Below, one piece after another: positions 1 to 9,972 of a stretch of DNA of 64,000 nt (position 1 is the stretch's first letter; every line of letters starts with the position of its first letter). The DNA comes from Glycine soja (lineage: Eukaryota > Streptophyta > Magnoliopsida > Fabales > Fabaceae). The notes under the pieces were generated by a model. It did no database searches. It worked only from the letters and a program-made list of their open reading frames with translations, and was not told where the DNA came from. The stretch spans positions 53,605,928 to 53,669,927 of the forward strand of contig NC_041019.1 of assembly GCF_004193775.1 (NCBI RefSeq). The letters are read 5' to 3'. A program made the translations under genes and the position numbers.

Positions 1-1328
1 CTTAGAGTGCTTCTATTATTGGATGACAAACTTTGAATGCAGTGTTTACAGCCAATGGTGTTGCGGATGATTTAAGAGGAAACAAGGGAAAGATCTATAG
101 TTTTTAGGTTTGGAGTTTTTAAGAAGGACCATGATGGATGACTTGGAGTTACTTTTGAGTTTTGAAGCATGGACACTCCTGCTTGAGATGTCGATCATGT
201 TTCCAACACCAACACCTACATTTCCAAATAAAAAATAATCTTTTGTCAGTTCAGACACTTGAGAGCTGACATTTCTGTATAACTTGATACTTTAGCCGAT
301 GCCTCCATATGGCAGCTAGATTCATCAAGGAAGTTAGTATTACAACAACAGCAAAGCCTCATCCCAATAGGTGTCATCGGCTACATGGATCAATGATGTC
401 ATTCGGTTTGGTTAAAAAACAAAGGTTCAAGATTATTGTTTACCATGAGATCTCACTTGATGACTTCAAAGTCCTTCTTGGCCTCCTTTTTTTCATGGGA
501 CTAAAATACGCAATCTATATTCTCATTGTTGGTGCCTCTCCTGGCCTTCTCACATGACTAAAAACTATGTAACCAAGGAAATTTGTATTTGTTGGAGAGT
601 CGCTTTAATTGTAGTTACCCTTAACTTGCCTTAATTGCGGTCACACCTAGCTCGCCTTAATTGCATTCACTTTGGGCGTTGCTTTAAATTGTAGCCTCAA
701 GGGTGGTGTTTAGTCCCACAAAGATTAGAGATATGGCTTAAATAGAGATTATAAAGCTTGAACAATTCTCATCTTACAAGCTGGTTTTGTAGGATCGAGT
801 TAGCCCGTAATCCCAAATTTTAAGATGGTGTGTAAGCTTATCCTAGATCCATTGTTGGGCCACATGATGTTAATCTATAGATTGAAATCAGGTGCAAAAA
901 ATTTTGGCTTGCTACCCTGCATTATAATTTTATATGGAATCAACATGATCTTTTTATTATACTATGTCAATAAATAATAAGCATACTATTGCAATAAGTA
1001 ATTTATACCCTATCCAATGGTAGGTACTCCATTCTCATTTTCAAAATTATTTTATTTGCTTGGCAAGTCCTTTTTACTGCATGTGGTAGACCATGAAATA
1101 TCGATCTGGGCAAAAAAAGAACTTGGAAAAAAAGAAACAAACTGACTTAGACAAATTTTTTTTGTTGATAACTCCAGACCAATCAATCGAATATTTTTAA
1201 TGTTCGTCATATCTGTGATTGAGTAAAAACATTAAAATAATTAAGCTGTTAATTATCTGTAATTTTGTTACAGAGAGTTATCATAGCATGATGTTCTAAC
1301 ATGATTTTGTTTCTTTTTTCTTTCCCAG
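1..1328. other. Left-edge noncoding DNA, probably an intron of the thioesterase gene
   Basis: No coding exon could be recognised here. The PPT1-like exon at 1329 starts in the middle of the protein, so this stretch is probably an intron; the exons carrying the start codon and the catalytic Ser must lie left of the window. It holds a retroelement LTR-like repeat from about 590 and AT-rich sequence. Open frames here are short and resemble no family I know. Confidence 0.55.
590..880 (+). mobile_element. Degenerate LTR-like dispersed repeat with primer-site remnant
   Basis: The block begins TGTTGGAGA and contains the phrase 'agatatggcttaaatagag', also found at 27675-27849. The shared stretch runs from TGTTGGAGA through an 'accttacaag/atcttacaag' segment to a 'gagttag' end. 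After about 230 bp comes a degraded segment ('tggtgtgtaagcttatcctag') that looks like a decayed iMet primer-binding region TGGTATCAGAGC. This is best read as the LTR plus first internal bases of an old non-autonomous or TRIM-like element. The 3' limit is approximate. Confidence 0.55.
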
Positions 1329-4300
1329 TCCGAGTCATTATGCACCCTTATTGATGTTGTACTCCAATTAGGGATCTACAGCCGGTTTGCCCAGGTTTCT
1401 ACTTCAATTTTTCACTCTTTTTATTGTATTCAGATCATAATTATGGTCTTCAGAAAAATGGATGTTTGCATGTCTTACATTCATTTTTTAAATATTTTCC
1501 TTTTCAATCTATTAAACTGATGGCTTACTTCCCTTATTTCTTTGTCCAATACTTTGCTGCAGCAAAATCTGGCTCCCAGTGGCTATGTTAAAATACCCAT
1601 AGTGAGTATAGTCTTGGATTTTTTGAAGTACATTTTGTTTGTTATTATATTTTCATGAAAATTGGTTTTCAATCTTCAAACATTTCAGCCATGCATATAT
1701 GCAGATTAGATTCCATTGTTTATACTGCAAAAAGTGTGAGAAAACTATGGTTGATAGAATTTGCGACAGAAAACAAAATTGGGAGATGTATGTAATCTGT
1801 ATTCTGATTATAATCTGAGGGTACATATACATTTATATACAGAAACAGTATTTTAGTATGTGCATTGCAAAGGACAAATTTTATTTGTATATAATTATAA
1901 TGATAATTCATAATAAATAAATGTTTTTAAATTTATATAAATTATAATTATAATAAAAAATATTTTTAAATATATACAATTTCTTTTGGATTCATAATAA
2001 ATAATTTAAATCGTGGTATAAGATTATTTTTAAATTGAAATGGATAAGTGGTTAAGAAAATTAAATATAACAGATAAAGATAAAAGAATAGTTTGAGATG
2101 ATTGAGATATTTTTTGGCTAATTATGGGGATAGTGTGAGAAGCACCTCCCAAGCAGAGAAGAGAGAGAGTATTGAGAATCTCTAGTTAAGAGAGTAAAGA
2201 GAGTGAAAGCTTCACTCCAAATTAGGGATTCTAATTTTTAGTGTAGGAGTAGAGATGGTGAGCCACATAATTGGTTGCACAAGTCTAACTGCTATAACTA
2301 CTATTACAATATATAATAGTAACTACCTGCCAGCTGCAAGTAGTAACAGCTGTCAGCTAAGCACACGCTATAGCTATATCCTAATACAATGCAGTCTTGA
2401 CCTGCCTTGTGTCAATTATATTCATTTTACTGGAGTAACAATTTCATATAAGTTGCCTTTTGCTGCTAGTTCAATTGTATCTGACACATTACAAAAGTGT
2501 TTTGGTTCTCTATCAGTGGTCAATGACATATTCAATCAAATTTCTCCATTATGGACTTATTATAGGTTGCGAACCCATCAAGTGCTTCTATGGCTTACAA
2601 ATCAGATCAAAGGAAACATAATCTGTTCTTTTATCCTTTTTCAGGATATAGCTGGCTACATTAGGGGTTGTAAGTTCCTTCCAAAGCTTAATAATGAAAT
2701 AGTTAATAAGAGGAATTCCACCTACAGGCAGCGATTTGCTAGCTTACAGAATTTGATTCTCATAATGGTGCGTTAGAAGAGCTATGTAATCTCCCTCTAA
2801 TATCTCTTGGTAATTTGGAGTTGTCTAATTTACAACTATTGTGTCAACATGACTGATTCGTATTGCTCTGTCTTGTCTGCATGAAAACTAGTTTGAACAG
2901 GATACAATTGTAATACCAAAGGAAACAGCTTGGTTTGGCTATTATCCAAATGGAGCCCTCCATCCCGTTGTACCAGTTCAACAGGTAATTTAAGCATTCC
3001 GTATCTGTAGTTAATTGTTGCAAATGTTGCATACTCAACTTCTTAGCTGCTTTGCTGCTGCCTGTGAATCCATAATTCTCTCACCTCCCTCCTCCATGAG
3101 ATATGAGTGTATGACAACTGACTGTGGATCACCTCTGGTACATCGGCCTCCATTGGAAGAGAGACCACCTCAATGAAGCAAGAGTAAATGCCTTAGTTTA
3201 AATATGAAAAATAAAATAATTAAACGTCAAAGAATGGCTTCTTGGATATAGGCATTTTACTAAATACAGGAATAGAATACATTAAAACAGAATCAACAAC
3301 AGAAGTCCGATCTTCCTCTTCGTTTTTTCTACGTCTGATGCAACAAAGGCTCCAATCTTCCTCTTTTTTTTCTCTTCCTTTTCTTTCTTCTTCCTCTCCT
3401 TCCTCTTTCCTTTTATTTGCTTTCTGATTTCCACAATGGAAATCCCTTGACAGGTTTCTTATATATTTTATTTTTTTTATTATTTATTCTATAGGGCTGT
3501 GCAAAAAAAGGTTTGAACCAAACCATTATTATGTAACCGGTTTGGCTCTAAACTGGTTTCATTCAGGTTCAATCCTAGTTTTTGCACACCCCAAGCCTCA
3601 AATTACTCAAATTGCATATTTTCCCTTGTTTTCTCTTTTTTATTGCATATTAGACCTTAATACTAATACTACCATTTACTTAAAACATAAGTTAAATTAT
3701 ATTATATTAGTATATTACTATATACTTGACATCTACCAGGGAAAAAGAAATAACAGGTATCACATTATAAACTGTTAGAGTAGTTAAATTAGTTAGGTTT
3801 TTTATAAATAAAGCAGAAGTAGGTAGGGGAACCTAAGCAGTTGATAAGTTAGGTTTTGGTGGGTAAGTCTAGCTGGAGGCTTCTACTGTAAGCCATTCTT
3901 GCTCTTTACTTTAGGTTCCACTGGTCCAGCATAGGAAGAGAATATTCAATATAACCTCCTTTCTTGATTTCTCTTAGTATTTACATTCTAAACCAGTATT
4001 CTATCTGTTATCATCAACCATTATCCTTGTTTAATCTGATATGTATTGGCTTTTGTTCCCCGTCATAGTATTGGAAAAGAAGCTGCCTGGAGTGAGAAAC
4101 AACCTGACTCTCCTCCGTTGCCTGATTACTATTCTATTACCGTCTGGAGCTCTTTCATTGCCTCTCACAAATCTTGATTCTTTCTGAGCAATTCTTATTT
4201 TAGAAAGGTTGGAGTAATATAAGTCTCCAGGGTAGTGTAGATTGAGGGCAGAGAAATTGAACTTTTTCTATCACAGGCTAACTTTGCGATAAACATTTGC

Positions 4301-4921
4301 TCCATAAGCATTAATTTGGCCACTTACTATAGAGAGAAATATTGAAATGTTCAGATCATAATAGGTTCTTCTCAAGGAATATGATGCTGTAAAATTCTTA
4401 TATAAACTTTGTGGATTTTTTTAAAAAATTAAATGAGCTTGCTATAGCTTTCAATGATTGAAATGAAAAAATAACTCCATGGCCTGATGCTCGCATGAGC
4501 AGTTTCTTACCAAATGATTGCATTATCTTGTCTTCTATTGTAGCAGTTAATTATTTTCTTTTTAATGCATGCTTTCAACCCTATTTTATCCTTTTACATA
4601 TGTTTGTTCTATCATATTTCATATTCAGACATTTGATATCTTTGTTTTGTGCAGACTGAGCTCTACATTGATGATTGGATAGGTTTGAGAGCTCTTGACG
4701 AAGCTGGGAAAGTTAAATTTGTTAACGTATCGGGAGATCATCTAGATATCTCTCGTAGTGACATGAAAACTTATATAGTGCCGTATTTAACTGATGAAGC
4801 ATCAATTGTTCCAAGGCCAAAACTAAAACATTCTTCTGGTTGGATTTCTTCCATTTGGAGCTCTCTGGCGGAAATGTTTGGACTCAACGAAGATTTGGAA
4901 GTTCTTTCAAATGATATTTAG
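1329..4921 (+). CDS. Palmitoyl-protein thioesterase 1-like, C-terminal exons (5' partial)
   Basis: Palmitoyl-protein thioesterases remove fatty acyl groups from S-acylated proteins in the lysosome or vacuole. Five exons join in frame: 1329-1394, 1563-1601, 2645-2767, 2892-2984 and 4655-4921, all phase 0 with GT-AG introns, giving 195 residues to a TAG stop. Landmarks are QNLAPSGYVKIP, CKFLPKLNNE, IPKETAWFGYYPNG and the SGDHLDIS block. The last carries the expected catalytic His at 4739-4741. At the position where I recall the animal enzymes having the triad Asp (VDSEWF), this protein has Glu (PKETAWF); I believe this is common in plant members. The nucleophile Ser and N-terminus are outside the window. 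Introns 2 (1.04 kb) and 4 (1.67 kb) hold repeats. The family call is strong; vacuolar location is inferred. Confidence 0.85.
1905..2115. repeat. AT-rich dispersed repeat, related to 53275-53600
   Basis: In intron 2 of the thioesterase gene. An AT-rich segment leads into 'gagatgattgagatattttt', then 'ggctaattatgggg' and 'tagtgtgaga'. The same order of words recurs at 53500-53560 (GAGATGATTTGAGAT, then TTTTTGGCTAATTGTG, then CTAGTGTGAAAG). The copies are diverged and limits are approximate; class unknown. Confidence 0.45.
3494..3592. mobile_element. Small foldback element
   Basis: The ends are inverted: GGGCTGTGCAAAAA on the left and TTTTTGCACACCCC on the right, with further pairing inside (GGTTTGAACC...GGTTCAATCC). 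Length is about 99 bp, inside intron 4 of the thioesterase gene. It resembles short plant MITEs. No clear target duplication was found. Confidence 0.4.
3774..4019 (+). mobile_element. Possible solo LTR fragment
   Basis: Starts TGTTAGAGTAG, carries an AT-rich TATA-like stretch (TTTTTTATAAATAAAG) and a polypyrimidine-rich second half, as LTRs often do, and ends near CTGTTATCATCA. No target duplication or coding interior was found, so the call is weak. It lies in intron 4 of the thioesterase gene. Confidence 0.28.
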
Positions 4922-6894
4922 ATTTAAAAAAAGGTGTAAAAGCAATGATTTTTTTTTTGTGTGTGTGTGTGTGGGCATGAAACTGTTGGTCTACTTTGAG
5001 ATTGAATGAGAAACCAGGAAGTCAAGTTTGATGAAGAAGAGTGATAAAGTGTCAAGTAGATGAAGATTTGGAAACAAGAATTTGAAAATTCCAAAGTCAG
5101 AAAATAGTTACCAGCAGTTATTGAGAGTGTTTCTCAAATCAACTCAGATGTAAAGATCTTAGATAATCGATCCTGGGCATTTAGATGTGCTTGCATAAGG
5201 TTTCTTGATTGTTAAGAGCCAAAAATCTATGAATAGGACTCTTTGTAAATCATTTTTGTTGTTGAAAAATATTATGCAAACACTCGGCAATACTTAGCAT
5301 GCCTCACACACTGAAATGACTTTGGTTTCCTGAGTCAAGGGTATGTTTTCAACCACATTTAAATAAAAGTCTTTACATTCTTGCCATTTACTCGCTTCCA
5401 TTTATTTCTTAAGTTCTTTACATTTCAAGTCATTTAATTTTTTTGAAATTCTTCTTCTACTAGCTTCCTTTTTGTTTTAATCTTCGATTTACATTTCATG
5501 CTAGTTTTTAGGTTTTTTGAAGCAAGGAACCATATAAAAGCTGGAAAAAGTCCACGAAAGAAATATTAATGATTCTTATAAATCACTAAATGGTAAATGG
5601 CCTGAAAATACCCATTTTATTCACTTTTCATTCAATATATTTACTTTTTAGTTACTCGTTTAATTATATAATTTCCTTCTTATCTCTTCATGTTTTAAGT
5701 TATTTATTCAAACTTACTTTACTGTGAGTTACATTTTAAGAAATTTAAGTTTTCTATAGATCTTTGTAGTTTTATTTCCTTTAAATTTCAAAATATTTTT
5801 TCACTTCATATTTATTGTTTCCAATTTAATACATTTTTTTTTCAATTCATGCAATTACATTTGCAGTTTATTTAAATTCTTGTTTCTTTATGAAATTAAC
5901 AAGTTTTCATTACATTTCGTTTTATTTAAGGATTCAAGTAATTATAGTTTGGGAAATTTTTTTAATTATTGTTATAACTATAGAATTTACAAATTGGCAC
6001 ATTTTGGATTTACATTACAATATTACATGTTAGAATCATAATTATATGTTTTATATAAAAGATTGCATGCTTGTTCAAGCACACAAAACCAAAATATGAT
6101 CAAAATTGATTTTAACAAATTGAATTTAGATAAATGTTTGTGCTTCAAAATCTTGAATTCTTGAACAGAGATTTTGACTCGTGTTTGATAAATCAATCTA
6201 ATAACTTTTAAGTTATTTCTACTAGTTTATAATTTTTAACTTTTGAGCTCTTAACTTACAAGTTTAAGCTAGTTATAAGTTAATTTTATCAAACACGTAA
6301 ACTAATTCAGTACATATTTTTTATTCGTTTGCATATAATTCAATCTTACATATAATTTTAATAAATTATAATAAGCCTTTAAAAATCATATAATTTCAAT
6401 AAATTTTATATTTTGAATAAAGTTGTATGTGAATTTTATATACATATCTATTATCACTGATTGAGGAGGAGTTTGTTTTCGATTTTGCTCCTCAACTAAT
6501 TAAAACAATAAACTATATTTAAGTACTTTTTCAAAATTAACAAATAAAATGTAAATTCTTTGGTTAATTATTTTAACACTTGTTTCCTTATAATAACAAA
6601 CCATTTTATTGTTCAATAACACAAACTGCGCAGTTTGACTTGGTATAACAAAACTATTCCCATTGCTTTCGGAGAGTTATTATGAAAACAATGATCTTCA
6701 TCAAATGACATCAAAGTTCTACTTCATACACCAAGGTTTTGGAATAGTTTCCTTTGTTTAGGTAAGAAATTGATGTTATGTTTCTTGAGATTCTTCTCAT
6801 TTGATGTATAATAGTTAAATGTTGATGATGATCAAACCATCATAATTGAAGTCACGATCATAATAGGTTCTTTGATTCTTGATATACAGTTACC
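4922..6894. other. Intergenic: thioesterase 3' UTR, AT-rich spacer, subunit G leader
   Basis: The first ~300 bp after the TAG stop is likely 3' UTR. From about 5300 to 6650 the sequence is AT-rich with no coding signal, apart from a foldback element at 6180-6297. The subunit G gene probably has a 5' UTR intron at 6762-6889: a donor TTTAG/GTAAGAA and an acceptor ATATACAG flank it, and the ATG follows five bases after the acceptor. Confidence 0.5.
6180..6297. mobile_element. Foldback MITE, about 118 bp
   Basis: Perfect 13-bp terminal inverted repeats CGTGTTTGATAAA / TTTATCAAACACG. The interior continues as a degenerate inverted repeat (AACTTTTAAGTTA...ACTTATAACTAG). No autonomous coding capacity. 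The superfamily is not assignable by eye. Confidence 0.6.
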
Positions 6895-7603
6895 ATGGAT
6901 CCCTTTAAAGGACAAGGAGGCATTCAGATGCTGCTAATTGCTGAACAAGAAGCCCAACATATTGTTTCTAACGCAAGAAATTGTAAGATCCCATTTTTTT
7001 TATATTTTTTATAATCTTGTTATCAAGGTTTTAAAAAATGGTCTCAACCATAATTTTGACAATAATGTAAAAGTTTTTTAAGTGTTTGCAACCCCAACAT
7101 AACTACAATTGTGGTTGCATTTGCCTATAATTTCTCACAACATCAAGAAATACGACGAAAAGTCAACCATCACCATGAAATATAAAGTCGTACTTGTTAT
7201 ATATATAGCATTATTTAATATGAATGAATGAATTTTCTGTTCAATTTTTCAGTAAGGACCCAAAGGTTAAAGCAGGCAAAGGATGAGGTAGAGAGGGAGG
7301 CAGCACAGTATAGATCTCACATGGAAGATGAGTATCAAAAGTTAATTTCAGAGGTATAAAATGGTGTCTAAGGTATCATAGATCAAAATTTAAAAAATGT
7401 CATGTTTTCATTGGATTCATGATATTTCTCTGCTTTGTTATTGGATTGAGTTTTCTTAGAACACTGGGAGTTCTGGATCTAATGTAAAAAGGCTTGAGGA
7501 GGAGACAGATGCTAAGATTAAAAATTTAAAGAAATCAACTTCAAAGATCTCATCAGAGGTGGTTGACATGCTACTCAAGTATGTTACAAATATCAAAACA
7601 TAA
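6895..7603 (+). CDS. V-type proton ATPase subunit G (110 aa)
   Basis: Subunit G is part of the peripheral stalk of the vacuolar H+-ATPase, linking the catalytic V1 head to the membrane Vo sector at the tonoplast and endomembranes. Exons 6895-6982, 7253-7353 and 7460-7603 splice with GT-AG introns (phase 1, then phase 0) to exactly 110 codons plus TAA, the usual family length. The N-terminus [20 protein letters not shown] and the C-terminus [14 protein letters not shown] are diagnostic, and the charged middle is a predicted coiled coil ([17 protein letters not shown]). The MD...GQGGIQMLL start and LLKYVT end look closer to Arabidopsis VHA-G3 than to G1. A donor AAG/GTGAGTA nine bases after the stop suggests a 3' UTR intron. 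Confidence 0.92.
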
Positions 7604-9510
7604 TGGCCTAAGGTGAGTATCCTAATTCCTCTTTCTAAGTATTGAATTTCACAGAACTCAATGAGGGGTTGTTCATTTAACTTGATTCATATTTTTGTAT
7701 AATAATTACCAATAATGAAACTTTGTCACCTTTTTCTCACTAATTACTAATTATTTTATATGATAAGTTTATTAATTTTTATAAAAATTACCTTAAAAAT
7801 TATACTGACAATGATTTACATGAATAATGTATAATCATTATACTCTTTCTGAATGCAAACTACATACACTTTAATTCTAAATTTTTTGATTGATTAATTC
7901 AATAATATAATAAAAGTCTATGTAAGACTACAATGAAATGCAAATGAATCAATGATAAACAATGGCTTGATGATCACATATAATATCATGGAAAATGTTC
8001 TTTAGTACTGCGAAAAACATTTCCTGAAAAAGTTACGAAGAGATGTGATTAGTTAAAAACTTAAAAAGAGAAATATGCAATTATGTAAAAATCTTTTCAC
8101 AACAACCCCACCTTGTATGGTTATGAATCTCTACTTTTCGTACTCTAGTTCTTCACATGTTTCTCGTACTAAATAGCATTGCTTAAATATCATTTATTAG
8201 GGATGTATTGTCTTTCTAATTATTCTTTGCTGTCGCTGTATATATTTATGGTTAGTGTGTTCTTATGATTCAGTAGTTGCTGAAGACGCCAAGATAAAGA
8301 GTCATCACCTACAATAAAATTAACAGGCAGACTTTGGAAGATTCATCTGATGAAGATTATTTGTTGTTTCACTTTGGGTTGAGATAGTCTTGGCCACAAA
8401 ATTCCTGCCTTCAATAATTAATTATTCTGTCACAAAGTGAACAAAAGTATTTTTTTTCCTCTCGTATTTGGTATAATTATGTGTTTTAGTAACTTCTTTA
8501 TAATGTTTAGAATGTTTATGTGAAATATGGAACTCTTTTATCTTTTGTGTGAAATAACTAATCAAGAGACAATCATCTGGATTAGAGATCTTGCATTTGT
8601 TGTAGTACAAAGCAGAAGACAATTTCTATTATTTTATTGTGACAGTGGAGAAAATTCAAAGCAATGAGACATAGAAAAGTGATGAGCAACAACAAATTAG
8701 AAATTAATTGTAAGTGAGTTTTGTTCAATTGGTAAAATTGAAATTTGTGGGTTGGATTCCTCCATTGCCTGTTATACATGTGCTATTTAAATTAACCACT
8801 TTTCAAACAATAACACGTAATTGATTAATCATTTGTTATGCACATTAAATTTAATTAAAATGTATGACAATGTAATTATTTTTTATACTTTCATTCAATT
8901 ATTGGACTAGTGCTTCAGAGGGGGCTTTTTATTGACTAATTAACAAATTAAATATTATCTTCATCCCATAACTATTCATATTTAAGGTTAATGTATATTA
9001 ATTGAGAAATATTTAATGATTGTAAAGTATAATTATATTTGAATTTAAATATCCTTATTAATAGTATTTTATTGCCGGTGATAAAACATCAATAGTTATG
9101 AAAAAATGTAGCATTAAATAAGGGTATAATTAAGAAAAGAAAACTAACTAGACTTTAAATTTCTAAAATATCAATTGTTTTTAGGATAAAAAAAAGACCA
9201 AAATACCAATAGTTACGAGAAGGAGAAAGTAACTTGAGAAAAAAAACTTAAAATCAAACGGAAATCAACTACGTCAATTCATGCAGTAGTTTTTGTCAAT
9301 TCTTTTGTACTGAGTTGTATTTTTCACAATAATTGTTTGTGATATACAATAATATTGTTGACTTTTTTAACAAATTTTTTTAAAGTAATATTTAAAACCA
9401 TTTTTAATTGATTAATTATGTAAGACTCTTTATACCGATAGGATATAAAAATTAAACCATGCACATTTGTCATGCGTATTGTATGAATTAGTATACAATT
9501 TAAAACTAGA
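7604..9510. other. Subunit G 3' region and AT-rich spacer
   Basis: A strong donor at 7613 (AAG/GTGAGTAT) and a plausible acceptor at 8271-8273 (TTATGATTCAG) suggest that the 3' UTR is split, with a terminal exon starting near 8274. From about 8420 to the Copia insertion the DNA is AT-rich with no gene seen. Confidence 0.4.
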
Positions 9511-9515
9511 TATTA
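9511..9515. repeat. Target-site duplication, left copy (TATTA)
   Basis: Five-base TATTA directly before the 5' LTR, matched exactly at 14919-14923 directly after the 3' LTR. It fixes both element ends. Confidence 0.93.
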
Positions 9516-9948
9516 TGTTGGACATTTTAGTGTAATTGATCTCTTTATTATGTTAAAATAAGAGTGCACGCTTGTTTTAATGTAATAACGAGATGTTCGG
9601 TTTAGGCAAAAGGTTGGAAGTTACATGGAAGTTACTAACTTCCATCAACGGTTGGAAGTTACATGGAAGTTACTAAAACTTCCATTAACGGCAATTTTTT
9701 AAAAATAAATAACTTCCATCAACCGCCAAAAACTACCGGTTCTTTGATTATAAATAATCATTCTGGTTCAGAAAGCATAACTATGTAAAAAACTCACAAG
9801 ACCAAAACAAAACTCTTGAATTATAATCTTCTGATTTTATCCGATTGAACAATTTTGGTTGAACCCCGAAATTTGATTCAATCTGAAAGTGTTTATACAC
9901 GACTTCAGATTTATCCAGGATTATCTCGATTTTCAAAATTAACCAACA
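9516..9948 (+). repeat. 5' LTR of the Copia element
   Basis: 433 bp, TG...CA ends. U3 contains a tandem duplication at 9612-9649 and 9650-9689 with the words GGTTGGAAGTTACATGGAAG and AACTTCCATCAAC, which are partly inverted repeats of each other. A third partial copy (AACTTCCATCAACCGCC) lies at 9711-9727. A TATA-like GATTATAAATAATC follows at 9747-9760. Confidence 0.94.
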
Positions 9949-9972
9949 AAAGATTGAATCAAATCTTTCGAG

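Noticed and set aside
2255..2776. 173-codon plus-strand frame
   Set aside because: Only the last part (2645-2767) is a real thioesterase exon; the upstream portion is intron and repeat sequence that happens to stay open.
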